Below are positions 16,738-24,262 of a DNA stretch of 64,000 nucleotides, one piece after another; position 1 is the first letter of the stretch; each line of letters starts with the position of its first letter. Location: the NCBI RefSeq assembly GCF_000317125.1, contig NC_019695.1, positions 3,026,336 to 3,090,335 of the forward strand, given 5' to 3'. Source of the DNA: Chroococcidiopsis thermalis PCC 7203 (lineage in GTDB: Bacteria; Cyanobacteriota; Cyanobacteriia; Cyanobacteriales; Chroococcidiopsidaceae). The notes under the pieces were generated by a model, which was not told where the DNA came from, did not search any database, and saw only the letters and a program-made list of their open reading frames with translations. A program made the position numbers and the translations under genes.

Positions 16738-17978
16738 CAGTGACGATGCTAACGCTCGATCGCGAAGGCTATTATGGACCTCTAGAAAGTTGGGGTTGGA
16801 TTTACGTTGGTAGCACAGATGGAGCGCGAGAGGTACTTTCAGCTGTTTCTGGTTCGATGATTACAGTTGCGGCAACCGCTTTTTCGATTACGATTGTCGC
16901 ACTTCAACTAGCTGCTGCCAATTTTGGACCGCGATTGCTGCGTAACTTCATGCAAGACACTGGCAATCAGGTGGTTCTCGGCACGTTTATTGCCACATTT
17001 ATTTACTGCTTGCTGGTGCTGCGAACGATTCGCGGCGATGGAGATGATTACGATCGCTTCATACCGCAAATCTCGATTACAGTTGCTACAGGGCTAGCAT
17101 TAGTTAGTATCGGGATGTTAATTTACTTCATCCATCATGCCTCGACAATTATTCAAGCATCGCACGTTATTTCTGAAGCTGGAGCCGATCTAGACCGCGC
17201 AGTCGATCGCTTATTTCCCGAACATATTGGTGTTAACCAGCCGGAATTCAAACAACCATTAACAGAAATTCCAGATAATTTTGATACCGAAGCCTGCAAA
17301 ATCAAAGCGAATAACAGTGGCTACGTGCAAGCGATCGACGACGAAGAATTAATGAAAATTGCCTGTCGGGAGCGGCTATTGCTACGCATCAACTATCGCC
17401 CAGGAAAATTTGTCGTAAAAGACCAGGCATTAGTCACGGCATATCCTCCAGAGCGGGTAAATCGCCAATTAACCAATAAAATTAACGATGCCTTTATTTT
17501 AGGTAAACAACGCACCGAACAGCAGGATGTAGAGTTTCCCATCAACCAATTAGTAGAAATTACTTTACGCGCCATTTCTCCCTCTGTCAACGATCCGTTT
17601 ACCGCAATCCGGTGTATCGACCAACTGAGTGCAGGGCTATCTCGCTTGGTTCAGCGTCAGTTTCCCTCTCCTTACCGCTACGACGAACGGCACGAGTTGC
17701 GCGTCATTGCTGAGCCAGTCACGTTTGAAGGTCTAGTCGATGCTGCTTTTAACCAAATTCGCCAGTATGGTAAACAAGATGTGGCAGTGATAATTCGCTT
17801 GCTAGAAGCGATCGCCACCATAGCTGATTACACCTGCGATCGCAAAGACCGTGCAGTGTTGCTGCGTCATGCGGCGGCGATTAAACGCGATAGCTACGAG
17901 AACGTATCGGATAAGTTGGATAAACAAGATATCGATGAGCAATACTTAGTAGTGGAAAAATCACTTCGATCGGGATAA
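16674..17978 (+). CDS. DUF2254 membrane protein, N-terminally truncated
   Basis: The body matches DUF2254 membrane proteins: STDGAREVLSAVSGSMITVAATAFSITIVALQLA, then FGPRLLRNFMQDTGNQVVLGTFIATF, with four hydrophobic segments followed by a soluble C-terminal domain. Relatives start with about 25-30 further residues (a basic segment and a W/F-rich first helix) that are absent here. The first 15-20 codons instead come from the alternative frame of the MscS relic upstream, so the gene seems to have lost its own start by deletion. Possible starts are TTG 16674 or ATG 16746. Function of the family is unknown. Confidence 0.75.
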   Translation: MGKFSPFAIFRNDFPGSTIALAVTMLTLDREGYYGPLESWGWIYVGSTDGAREVLSAVSGSMITVAATAFSITIVALQLAAANFGPRLLRNFMQDTGNQVVLGTFIATFIYCLLVLRTIRGDGDDYDRFIPQISITVATGLALVSIGMLIYFIHHASTIIQASHVISEAGADLDRAVDRLFPEHIGVNQPEFKQPLTEIPDNFDTEACKIKANNSGYVQAIDDEELMKIACRERLLLRINYRPGKFVVKDQALVTAYPPERVNRQLTNKINDAFILGKQRTEQQDVEFPINQLVEITLRAISPSVNDPFTAIRCIDQLSAGLSRLVQRQFPSPYRYDERHELRVIAEPVTFEGLVDAAFNQIRQYGKQDVAVIIRLLEAIATIADYTCDRKDRAVLLRHAAAIKRDSYENVSDKLDKQDIDEQYLVVEKSLRSG

Positions 17979-18024
17979 GCACGTTGCTATTTCGAGCGTC
18001 ATTGTCTGCATTATCTCCAAATTT

Positions 18025-20115
18025 ATGACAAATTTTTGGCAACAATTGCAAATGTGGGGCGATCGCGCTCGTGAATTTTTGACTCCCTCAGTTTTCGCAG
18101 GTCCAATTACCGATCCAGTACCAGTTTTCCTGACAATTATGGCGATTATGCTGGTTGCACCGCTGTTATTCGAGCGGGTGAGGCTACCAGGAATTGTCGG
18201 CTTAATCTTAGCGGGAGTGGTGGTAGGACCCTACGGAATAGGAGTTTTAGAGCGAGATAGCACGATTATCCTGCTCGGTACTGTGGGTTTGTTATTTCTG
18301 ATGTTTATGGCTGGGCTAGAAACCAGCCTCGACGACCTAAAATACAACGCAGACAAAGCAGTAATTTTTGGCATTGCTACCTTTATCGTGCCGATGGCAC
18401 TGGGTACGGTGGCGATGCTGGCAATCGGATACGGTTTCTTGGCAGCGATACTCGTTGCTTCCTGTTTTGCTTCCCACACGCTCTTGGCGTTACCAGTAGC
18501 GACTAAATTGGGAATTATGCGGACTCAGGCAGTCACGGCGACTTTGGGAGCAACTTTAATTACCAATGTCTTAGCTTTACTCGTTCTCGCCGTTGTTGTC
18601 CAGGCACATCAAGGTAGCCTCTCCCTCGGTTTTTGGTTATTTCTAATTCCGGCTTTAACTATTTATACCTTTGCTACTTTATGGGGAGTTCCTAAAATCG
18701 GTCGTTGGTTCTTTCGCCGTTTTGGGCATGACGAAGGGGCTGAGTTTACGTTTGTCGTTGCGACTTTATTTGTTGTTTCTTATGCGGCAGAACTAATTGA
18801 TATTGAGCCAATTGTGGGGGCATTTTTAGCGGGAATTGCCATTACTCAACTGATTCCCCAACTGAGTCCGCTAATGAATCGCATTCAGTTTATTGGCAAC
18901 ACTTTATTCGTGCCATTTTTTCTGATTTCAGTAGGAATGTTGATTAATCCGAGGCTATTAGTTAGCGATCCGCGATCGCTATTGGTAGCAGGAGTGATGA
19001 TTGTCGTGGCGCTCGTTGCCAAATTTGTTCCAGCTTGGGGCAGTGGTAAGCTATTTGGCTTTCAGTCCTCTGGCATTATGGTCATGTTCGGTCTTTCTGT
19101 TGCTCAAGCTGCATCGACGCTAGCAGCAATTACAGTTGCTTTTCAGATTCAACTTGTAGACCAAGCAACTGTTAACGGCACTGTCGCCATGATTTTAGTC
19201 ACCTGTATTGCTTCTCCTTGGGTTACTAGTCGTTGGGGTCAAGGAGTGAAAGTTGAAGCAGCAAATCCTACTAGCAAGGGGAGAACAAAGCAAGTACAAC
19301 AAGGCTTTACCGCAGCTCAAAATCTTCGCGTTTTAGTCCCTGTTGCTAACCCTAGTACGGAAGATAATTTACTTCATTTAGCTTTAATTCTAACCAAAAA
19401 AACAGCGGGAACTTTACTACCTTTACATATTTTGCCAGATAAACAGGGAACGATCGCGCCAGAAGCAAAAATTCAGCAAAGCCAGTTATTAGCCACAGCA
19501 GAAACAATCGCTCATGCAGCTGTAACGGCAGTCGAACCGATCGGACGCATTGATGATTCAGTCGATAAAGGAATTTTACGCTCTGCCTTAGAACGCGATG
19601 CCAATCTGATTGTTTGTGGCTGGAAAGGGTTTTCAACTTATCGCGAAAATTTTTTTGGTAGTGCGATCGATAACGTCATACGTCGCGCTACAGTCCCTGT
19701 ATTAATTGCCCGATTTGCCCAGCCAATTGAAAATACTCATCGCGTCTTTTTGGCAATAGCCGATATTGAAAAATCAGCGTCCACTTTTGGACAAACGGTG
19801 TCGCTTGCTAAGTCTCTCGCTGACGAACTCAAGGCATCGCTACAACTGTTGCAGGTAACAGCCAGTCCCCGCAAACGCACGTCCTTTAATCCAGAAGAAT
19901 TAGGATTGAGTCCAGACACTCAAATTCAACAAGTCAGGGGCAACTTTATCGGTCGAGTTTCCAAAATGCTTCAGCAGGATGACTTATTAATCTTAACGGC
20001 TGGAACTCATCCAGATATTAGAGGTCTACCAGCGTTGGGGGTTGCACCAGAGGCGATCGCTCGGAGTCATCCAGAAGTTTCGATTATTGTGATTCATTTT
20101 CCCCAACGGATCTAA
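18025..20115 (+). CDS. CPA2-type cation:proton antiporter with UspA-like C-terminus
   Basis: Residues about 30-405 contain 11-12 membrane helices of the CPA2 antiporter family, with GIVGLILAGVVVGPYGIG and FMAGLETSLDDL characteristic of the first half. From about 430 to 696 the protein is soluble and resembles universal stress protein domains (LRVLVPVANPSTEDNLLHLALIL). It probably exchanges Na+ or K+ for H+ across the plasma or thylakoid membrane, with the tail sensing nucleotides or stress. A second CPA2 gene of the same design follows. The start ATG is 46 bp after the DUF2254 stop. Confidence 0.9.
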   Translation: MTNFWQQLQMWGDRAREFLTPSVFAGPITDPVPVFLTIMAIMLVAPLLFERVRLPGIVGLILAGVVVGPYGIGVLERDSTIILLGTVGLLFLMFMAGLETSLDDLKYNADKAVIFGIATFIVPMALGTVAMLAIGYGFLAAILVASCFASHTLLALPVATKLGIMRTQAVTATLGATLITNVLALLVLAVVVQAHQGSLSLGFWLFLIPALTIYTFATLWGVPKIGRWFFRRFGHDEGAEFTFVVATLFVVSYAAELIDIEPIVGAFLAGIAITQLIPQLSPLMNRIQFIGNTLFVPFFLISVGMLINPRLLVSDPRSLLVAGVMIVVALVAKFVPAWGSGKLFGFQSSGIMVMFGLSVAQAASTLAAITVAFQIQLVDQATVNGTVAMILVTCIASPWVTSRWGQGVKVEAANPTSKGRTKQVQQGFTAAQNLRVLVPVANPSTEDNLLHLALILTKKTAGTLLPLHILPDKQGTIAPEAKIQQSQLLATAETIAHAAVTAVEPIGRIDDSVDKGILRSALERDANLIVCGWKGFSTYRENFFGSAIDNVIRRATVPVLIARFAQPIENTHRVFLAIADIEKSASTFGQTVSLAKSLADELKASLQLLQVTASPRKRTSFNPEELGLSPDTQIQQVRGNFIGRVSKMLQQDDLLILTAGTHPDIRGLPALGVAPEAIARSHPEVSIIVIHFPQRI

Positions 20116-20116
20116 T

Positions 20117-20217
20117 CAGCGTAACCAGCCTTTGTTAAAGCTTGCAGTCCGACATCATCGGCTTCAAATTCAGCTTGACGACTGTTAGGACGGCGCAGTG
20201 CTACTTCTACACCAATG
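20117..20217 (-). pseudogene. M48-family metallopeptidase fragment
   Basis: Read on the minus strand, this gap encodes IGVEVALRRPNSR, QAEFEADDVGLQALTKAGY, which fits the M48 peptidase segment holding the third zinc ligand (the E of EAD) and the following AGY. There is no HExxH part, start or continuation, so only a fragment of about 33 codons remains between the two antiporter genes. Confidence 0.6.
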
Positions 20218-20224
20218 TTAACTG

Positions 20225-20271
20225 CCTGGAGATTAGACTAGGTTTCGGTGCGAAACCTAGTCTAATCTCCA
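20225..20271. repeat. Perfect 22-bp inverted repeat with 3-base loop
   Basis: CTGGAGATTAGACTAGGTTT is the start of a 22-base arm, repeated exactly in reverse complement after a GTG loop. The stem lies between the two antiporter genes and is not related to the other palindromes here. It could be a transcription terminator or a trimmed mobile-element remnant. Confidence 0.7.
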
Positions 20272-20363
20272 GTCCAAAATCTAAAATCCAAAATTCAAAA
20301 TTAGTTGACACTACAGAGATGATTAAAAGATCATCGTAGGGGCATCTGCTGCTGGAGGAAGTT

Positions 20364-22499
20364 ATGCACGCAGTCATTCTCGTTTTAATTGAAGTGCTGA
20401 TCGTCATAGCACTCTCGCGGATTGTGGGAATGGGATGCCGCTGGATCAAGCAACCGCTGGTCATAGGTGAAATCATCGCGGGAATTATGCTTGGTCCCTC
20501 GCTATTTGGTTTAATTGCTCCAGATCTTGCCGCAGCATTGTTTCCATCTGAAACACTTCCTTACTTAAACGTGCTGTCTCAGATCGGACTGATTTTTTTC
20601 ATGTTTTTGATTGGCTTAGAGCTAAATCCTAAATACTTAAGCGGACAGTTAGATATAGCGATTCTTACTTCTCACGTCAGTATTTTAGTGCCTTTTTCTT
20701 TAGGGACGCTCTCAGCAATCATTCTTTATCCCTTGGTATCTGATGGGAGTGTTTCCTTTACTGCCTTTGCCCTGTTTCTGGGCGCAGCGATGTCAATTAC
20801 TGCTTTTCCCGTCTTAGCGCGGATTATTACCGAAAATAACTTGCAGCGATCGCGTTTGGGAACTTTAGCACTGACGTGCGCTGCAGTAGATGATGTCACG
20901 GCTTGGTGCGTTTTGGCAGTGGCGATCGCAGTTGCAAAAGAGGGTGATTTTGTCAAGGCTATCCCGACAATTATTGCCGCGATCGTCTACATAGGCTTGA
21001 TGGTGACAGCAGGGCGCTGGTGTTTACGGTATCTTGCCAAACTCTTTCATCGTACTGGACGTTTGACGCAATTTCTCTTAGCTTGCATTTACATGGGAGT
21101 GGTAATCTCTGCTTTAATTACCGAAGTCATTGGTATCCACTTGATTTTTGGGGCGTTCTTAGTCGGTGCAGTCATGCCCAAAGATCACGATCTGGTGCGG
21201 GAGATTGCCCAAAAGACAGAAGACTTCGTTTTAATCTTTTTACTCCCCGTCTTTTTTGCCTACAGCGGGATCAGAACCCAAATTGGCTTGCTCAATCGCC
21301 CGGAATTATGGCTGTTGTGTTTATTAGTTTTGGTAGTGGCGATCGCCGGAAAGTACATCGGTACTTATGTAGCGGCGCGTGTCAGTGGCATCGATAAACG
21401 AGAAGCATCAGCCTTGGGTTGGTTAATGAATACCCGTGGCTTGACAGAGTTGATCGTCCTCAACATTGGTTTGAGCTTAGGTGTCATCTCGCCTTTACTG
21501 TTTACCATGCTGGTGATTATGGCATTGGTGACAACGTTTATGACCTCACCACTGCTGGAATGGACGTATCCGAAGCGACTGATTAAATTAGATTTGGTAG
21601 AACCAGAACCACCACAAGCAGGTAATATAGAGCCTGTAACTCCGGCGTATAGAATTTTAGTCCCAGTCGCAAATCCCAGTACTCAACAAGGACTGTTGCA
21701 ATTAGCAGCAGCGATCGCTGGCGGGCGATCGGCTGCTGCGATCGTCCATCCGCTCAGTTTGATCGAAATCGAAGAAGACTACGCTTTCCAAAGCACGCCA
21801 GAAGCCGCTGACAGGTTAATTCAAGAGCGCTATCAACAGCTAGAAGAATTAATTCAAACTTTAGAACCACCGTCAATTCGTTCTCTGATTCATCCCATCG
21901 TTCGCGTCAGCAATGACGTTGCTAGAGCAACAACCGAGATTGCCGCACTTGACAGCGTTAGTTTAATTGTCGTCGGTTGGCATCGTCCGGCTTTTAGTAA
22001 CAACCGTTTAGGTGGACGTGTCGGTCAAATTCTCAGCCTTGCTCCAGTGGACGTAGCCGTATACATCGATCGCGGCAAACAAAACTTAGAATCGCTGTTA
22101 GTGCCTTATGTTGGCAATATTCACGATGACCTAGCGTTAGTCATCGCCCTGCGCCTGCTAGCGAATTGCGACACGGCATGTTTGTCAGTGCTGCAAGCAA
22201 CACCAGCGCCAAGCGAGTTCAGTAACGAGTTACGCAACATCATGCAACAACTGCCGCAGAAAGTGCGCGATCGCATTTCTATAATCCAACCAAAAGAAAC
22301 TTCCGAACCGATTCTCGCAGTCGTAGAAGCATCAGCCCGTGTCGATTTAACTATAGTTGGCATGAGTCGCGCTTGGGGAATTGAACGACAAACTCTAGGC
22401 AGGTACACAGATGAATTAGCAATCCAGTGTCAATCTTCCTTGCTAATTGCCCGTCGCCACAGTCAAGTCAGTTCTCACCTTGATGTTATTAGTGGTTAG
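20364..22499 (+). CDS. CPA2-type cation:proton antiporter with two UspA-like domains
   Basis: Residues 1-395 are a KefB/NapA-like transporter with about 12 helices; FLIGLELNPKYL and the TAFPVLARI segment are typical, and VDDVTAW holds the conserved acidic pair. Two universal-stress-like domains follow at about 430-560 (RILVPVANPSTQQGLLQL) and 570-705. It should exchange a monovalent cation for protons. GGAGGAAG about 8 bp before the ATG is a strong ribosome site. It pairs with the upstream antiporter, though an M48 relic and a hairpin lie between them. Confidence 0.92.
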   Translation: MHAVILVLIEVLIVIALSRIVGMGCRWIKQPLVIGEIIAGIMLGPSLFGLIAPDLAAALFPSETLPYLNVLSQIGLIFFMFLIGLELNPKYLSGQLDIAILTSHVSILVPFSLGTLSAIILYPLVSDGSVSFTAFALFLGAAMSITAFPVLARIITENNLQRSRLGTLALTCAAVDDVTAWCVLAVAIAVAKEGDFVKAIPTIIAAIVYIGLMVTAGRWCLRYLAKLFHRTGRLTQFLLACIYMGVVISALITEVIGIHLIFGAFLVGAVMPKDHDLVREIAQKTEDFVLIFLLPVFFAYSGIRTQIGLLNRPELWLLCLLVLVVAIAGKYIGTYVAARVSGIDKREASALGWLMNTRGLTELIVLNIGLSLGVISPLLFTMLVIMALVTTFMTSPLLEWTYPKRLIKLDLVEPEPPQAGNIEPVTPAYRILVPVANPSTQQGLLQLAAAIAGGRSAAAIVHPLSLIEIEEDYAFQSTPEAADRLIQERYQQLEELIQTLEPPSIRSLIHPIVRVSNDVARATTEIAALDSVSLIVVGWHRPAFSNNRLGGRVGQILSLAPVDVAVYIDRGKQNLESLLVPYVGNIHDDLALVIALRLLANCDTACLSVLQATPAPSEFSNELRNIMQQLPQKVRDRISIIQPKETSEPILAVVEASARVDLTIVGMSRAWGIERQTLGRYTDELAIQCQSSLLIARRHSQVSSHLDVISG

Positions 22500-22676
22500 T
22501 GACTGGTGGCTAGTGACTAGATAAAAATTCGGTGACTAGCTATTCATAAATAACAAATGACCAATGACGAATGACAAGTAACTTAGTGGTTAGTGACTGG
22601 TGGCTAGTGACTAGATAAAAATTCGGTGACTAGCTATTCATAAATAACAAATGACCAATGACGAATGACAAGTAAC
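22489..22676. repeat. Perfect 94-bp tandem duplication
   Basis: Two adjacent copies (22489-22582 and 22583-22676) are identical. Each contains TTAGTGGTTAGTGACTGG, a TAAAAATTCGG core and AATGACCAATGACGAATGAC short repeats. The first copy includes the stop codon of the antiporter gene and the second ends just before the next ATG. The identity indicates recent duplication by slippage or unequal crossing over. Confidence 0.9.
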
Positions 22677-22677
22677 A

Positions 22678-23205
22678 ATGAAAAACCATTTCAATCTCAA
22701 ATCTTTAGCTTTTTACGGTGTTGCAATTAGTTCGGTTTTACTATTATTTAAAGTTGTTTCTGCCTATGGGGAGGCTAATCTTAAAGCACAAACATCAATT
22801 CAAGGGCGTTATCTGTTGTCTCTCGACCAAAATTTACCTGATTGTTTGGAGTTATCAAACTTGGTGTTAGACATACAGCAATCTGGTATTTACTTAAACG
22901 GGTCTTTATTGTTAGCAGAGAGTAGTTCGCATAAGGCTAGGGTTGGAGAAAAAAGACCGACTCTCACAGGAAAACTAAGCGATCGCACCTTACAATTAAC
23001 TGGTAATGTCCCTTTAGCGACAATCTGTCGCCGACCTGTAGCAGCAGTTGTAAATGCGATCGCAATTTCTAGTCAGTTTCAGCCAGAAAGGATAGTAGGT
23101 AAACTCGGTATAGGTACGACAGCTAGAGAAATTGCTTTTACTGCTAAACGACTAGAATCTGGTGAATCAAATAGTCGGGAGTCAGGAGTCGGGAGTCGGG
23201 AGTAG
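22678..23205 (+). CDS. Hypothetical secreted or membrane-anchored protein
   Basis: About 175 residues with one hydrophobic N-terminal segment (AFYGVAISSVLLLFKVVSAYG), so it is exported or anchored. The mature part is beta-rich with conserved-looking ICRRPVAAV. I do not recognise a family. The C-terminal 15 residues (SGESNSRESGVGSRE) come from a GAGTCGGGAGTCGG short repeat, so the original stop has been lost or moved by repeat expansion. The gene follows the antiporter on the same strand, after the duplicated 94-bp unit. Confidence 0.6.
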   Translation: MKNHFNLKSLAFYGVAISSVLLLFKVVSAYGEANLKAQTSIQGRYLLSLDQNLPDCLELSNLVLDIQQSGIYLNGSLLLAESSSHKARVGEKRPTLTGKLSDRTLQLTGNVPLATICRRPVAAVVNAIAISSQFQPERIVGKLGIGTTAREIAFTAKRLESGESNSRESGVGSRE

Positions 23206-23318
23206 GGGAGCTTCAGGTGCAGATGAGATGAAACAACTTCTGCTTTTAACTTTTGACTTTTGACTTTTAACTTTTGATTTCTACTACAATAAGGGCAGAA
23301 TCAAACAAGGACTCAACG

Positions 23319-23501
23319 ATGGATATTGAAACTTTGAAAGCAAGAATTGTGTTAGTTGAAGAAAAACGCGAATCATTGTTGCGCTTGTTAGAACAACCTA
23401 ACTTAGGTACGCTCAGAATAGATGTCAATCAAGCTTTAGAAGAAATGGACGACTTACTTGATGAATTTAAGCGCACTTTTCCTGACAACGCGACTAACTA
23501 A
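23319..23501 (+). CDS. Small conserved acidic coiled-coil protein
   Basis: Sixty residues, mostly helical and acidic (VEEKRESLLRLLEQPNL, VNQALEEMDDLLDEFKRTF), with coiled-coil-like heptads. I use the ATG at 23319 because the frame upstream has a weak start in a repeat. An intact short frame with a terminator hairpin downstream supports a real gene. Function is not known to me; it may be a small adaptor. Confidence 0.6.
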   Translation: MDIETLKARIVLVEEKRESLLRLLEQPNLGTLRIDVNQALEEMDDLLDEFKRTFPDNATN

Positions 23502-23530
23502 TCTATTATTTGCCCCCCTTCTAAACAAAA

Positions 23531-23569
23531 AGCACCGGAAGCCGATTTCTAGAATCGCTTTCCAGTGCT
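23531..23569. terminator. Hairpin between convergent genes
   Basis: AGCACCGGAAGCCGATTT faces AATCGCTTTCCAGTGCT, a stem of about 16 pairs with small mismatches around a CTAG loop. It lies between the small coiled-coil gene and the response regulator, whose ends face each other. Confidence 0.65.
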
Positions 23570-23616
23570 AACAAATCTTCTTTCCCGCTACGAACTCATC
23601 TTGTTCAAACCATTGT

Positions 23617-24027
23617 TTACGAGCGATTTATTTCTTGTTGTTGTTTTAATTCTTTAATGATGTTGATTAATTCTGGAGTAGCAATGTCTTTCTTGCAGAT
23701 TGCATCAAAGCAGGCAATTGCTTGACGGTCGTGGAGTTTTGGATCTTCTACAGAAGAATAGGCGATAATTTGAGTTTCTGGCTGAATATCTTTAATCTTG
23801 GCAGCAGCACTCCAACCATCCATAACTGGCATTTGCAAGTCAAGCACAATCGCATCTGGATGAAAGCGCTGCGTCATTTCAACAGCTTCTTTGCCGTTAC
23901 TGGCTAATCCTACTAGTTCTAAATTTTCCTGGTGAGCGATCGCTAGCTTCAGAGTGAGACGAGTAAGTTCGTGATCGTCTACAACCAAGACTCTGACAAT
24001 GGAAGGTTCGCAAGATAACATCAGCAT
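23617..24027 (-). CDS. Stand-alone response regulator receiver protein
   Basis: A single CheY-like receiver domain: acidic pair DD at 17-18, phosphoacceptor D63 (IVLDLQMPVMDG), Ser near 93 and Lys near 112 (AICKKDI). No output domain follows, though the sequence is closest to NarL-type receivers (VLVVDDHELTRLTLKLAI), which usually carry an HTH. It may act by protein contact, or may be a shortened NarL-type regulator. No kinase is adjacent; polyphosphate kinase lies downstream on the same strand. Confidence 0.88.
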   Translation of the reverse strand: MLMLSCEPSIVRVLVVDDHELTRLTLKLAIAHQENLELVGLASNGKEAVEMTQRFHPDAIVLDLQMPVMDGWSAAAKIKDIQPETQIIAYSSVEDPKLHDRQAIACFDAICKKDIATPELINIIKELKQQQEINRS

Positions 24028-24262
24028 TTTAAACCGAATAAGATTACCAGGACGGACAATCGTAAACTATTGATTTTCACAGTATATTTTTGTTCAAGGT
24101 AAAACTACCTCTGTCCTATGGTGGAATGTAGGGAGGACTGTTGATAGTTAATGGTTGATAGTTGTTGATTGTTAGTAAGAGACAAGGGAGACAAGGGAGA
24201 CAAGGAAGACAAGGAAGACGATTCAATTCATAATTAAACCACGCATCATGCACCACTCATAC

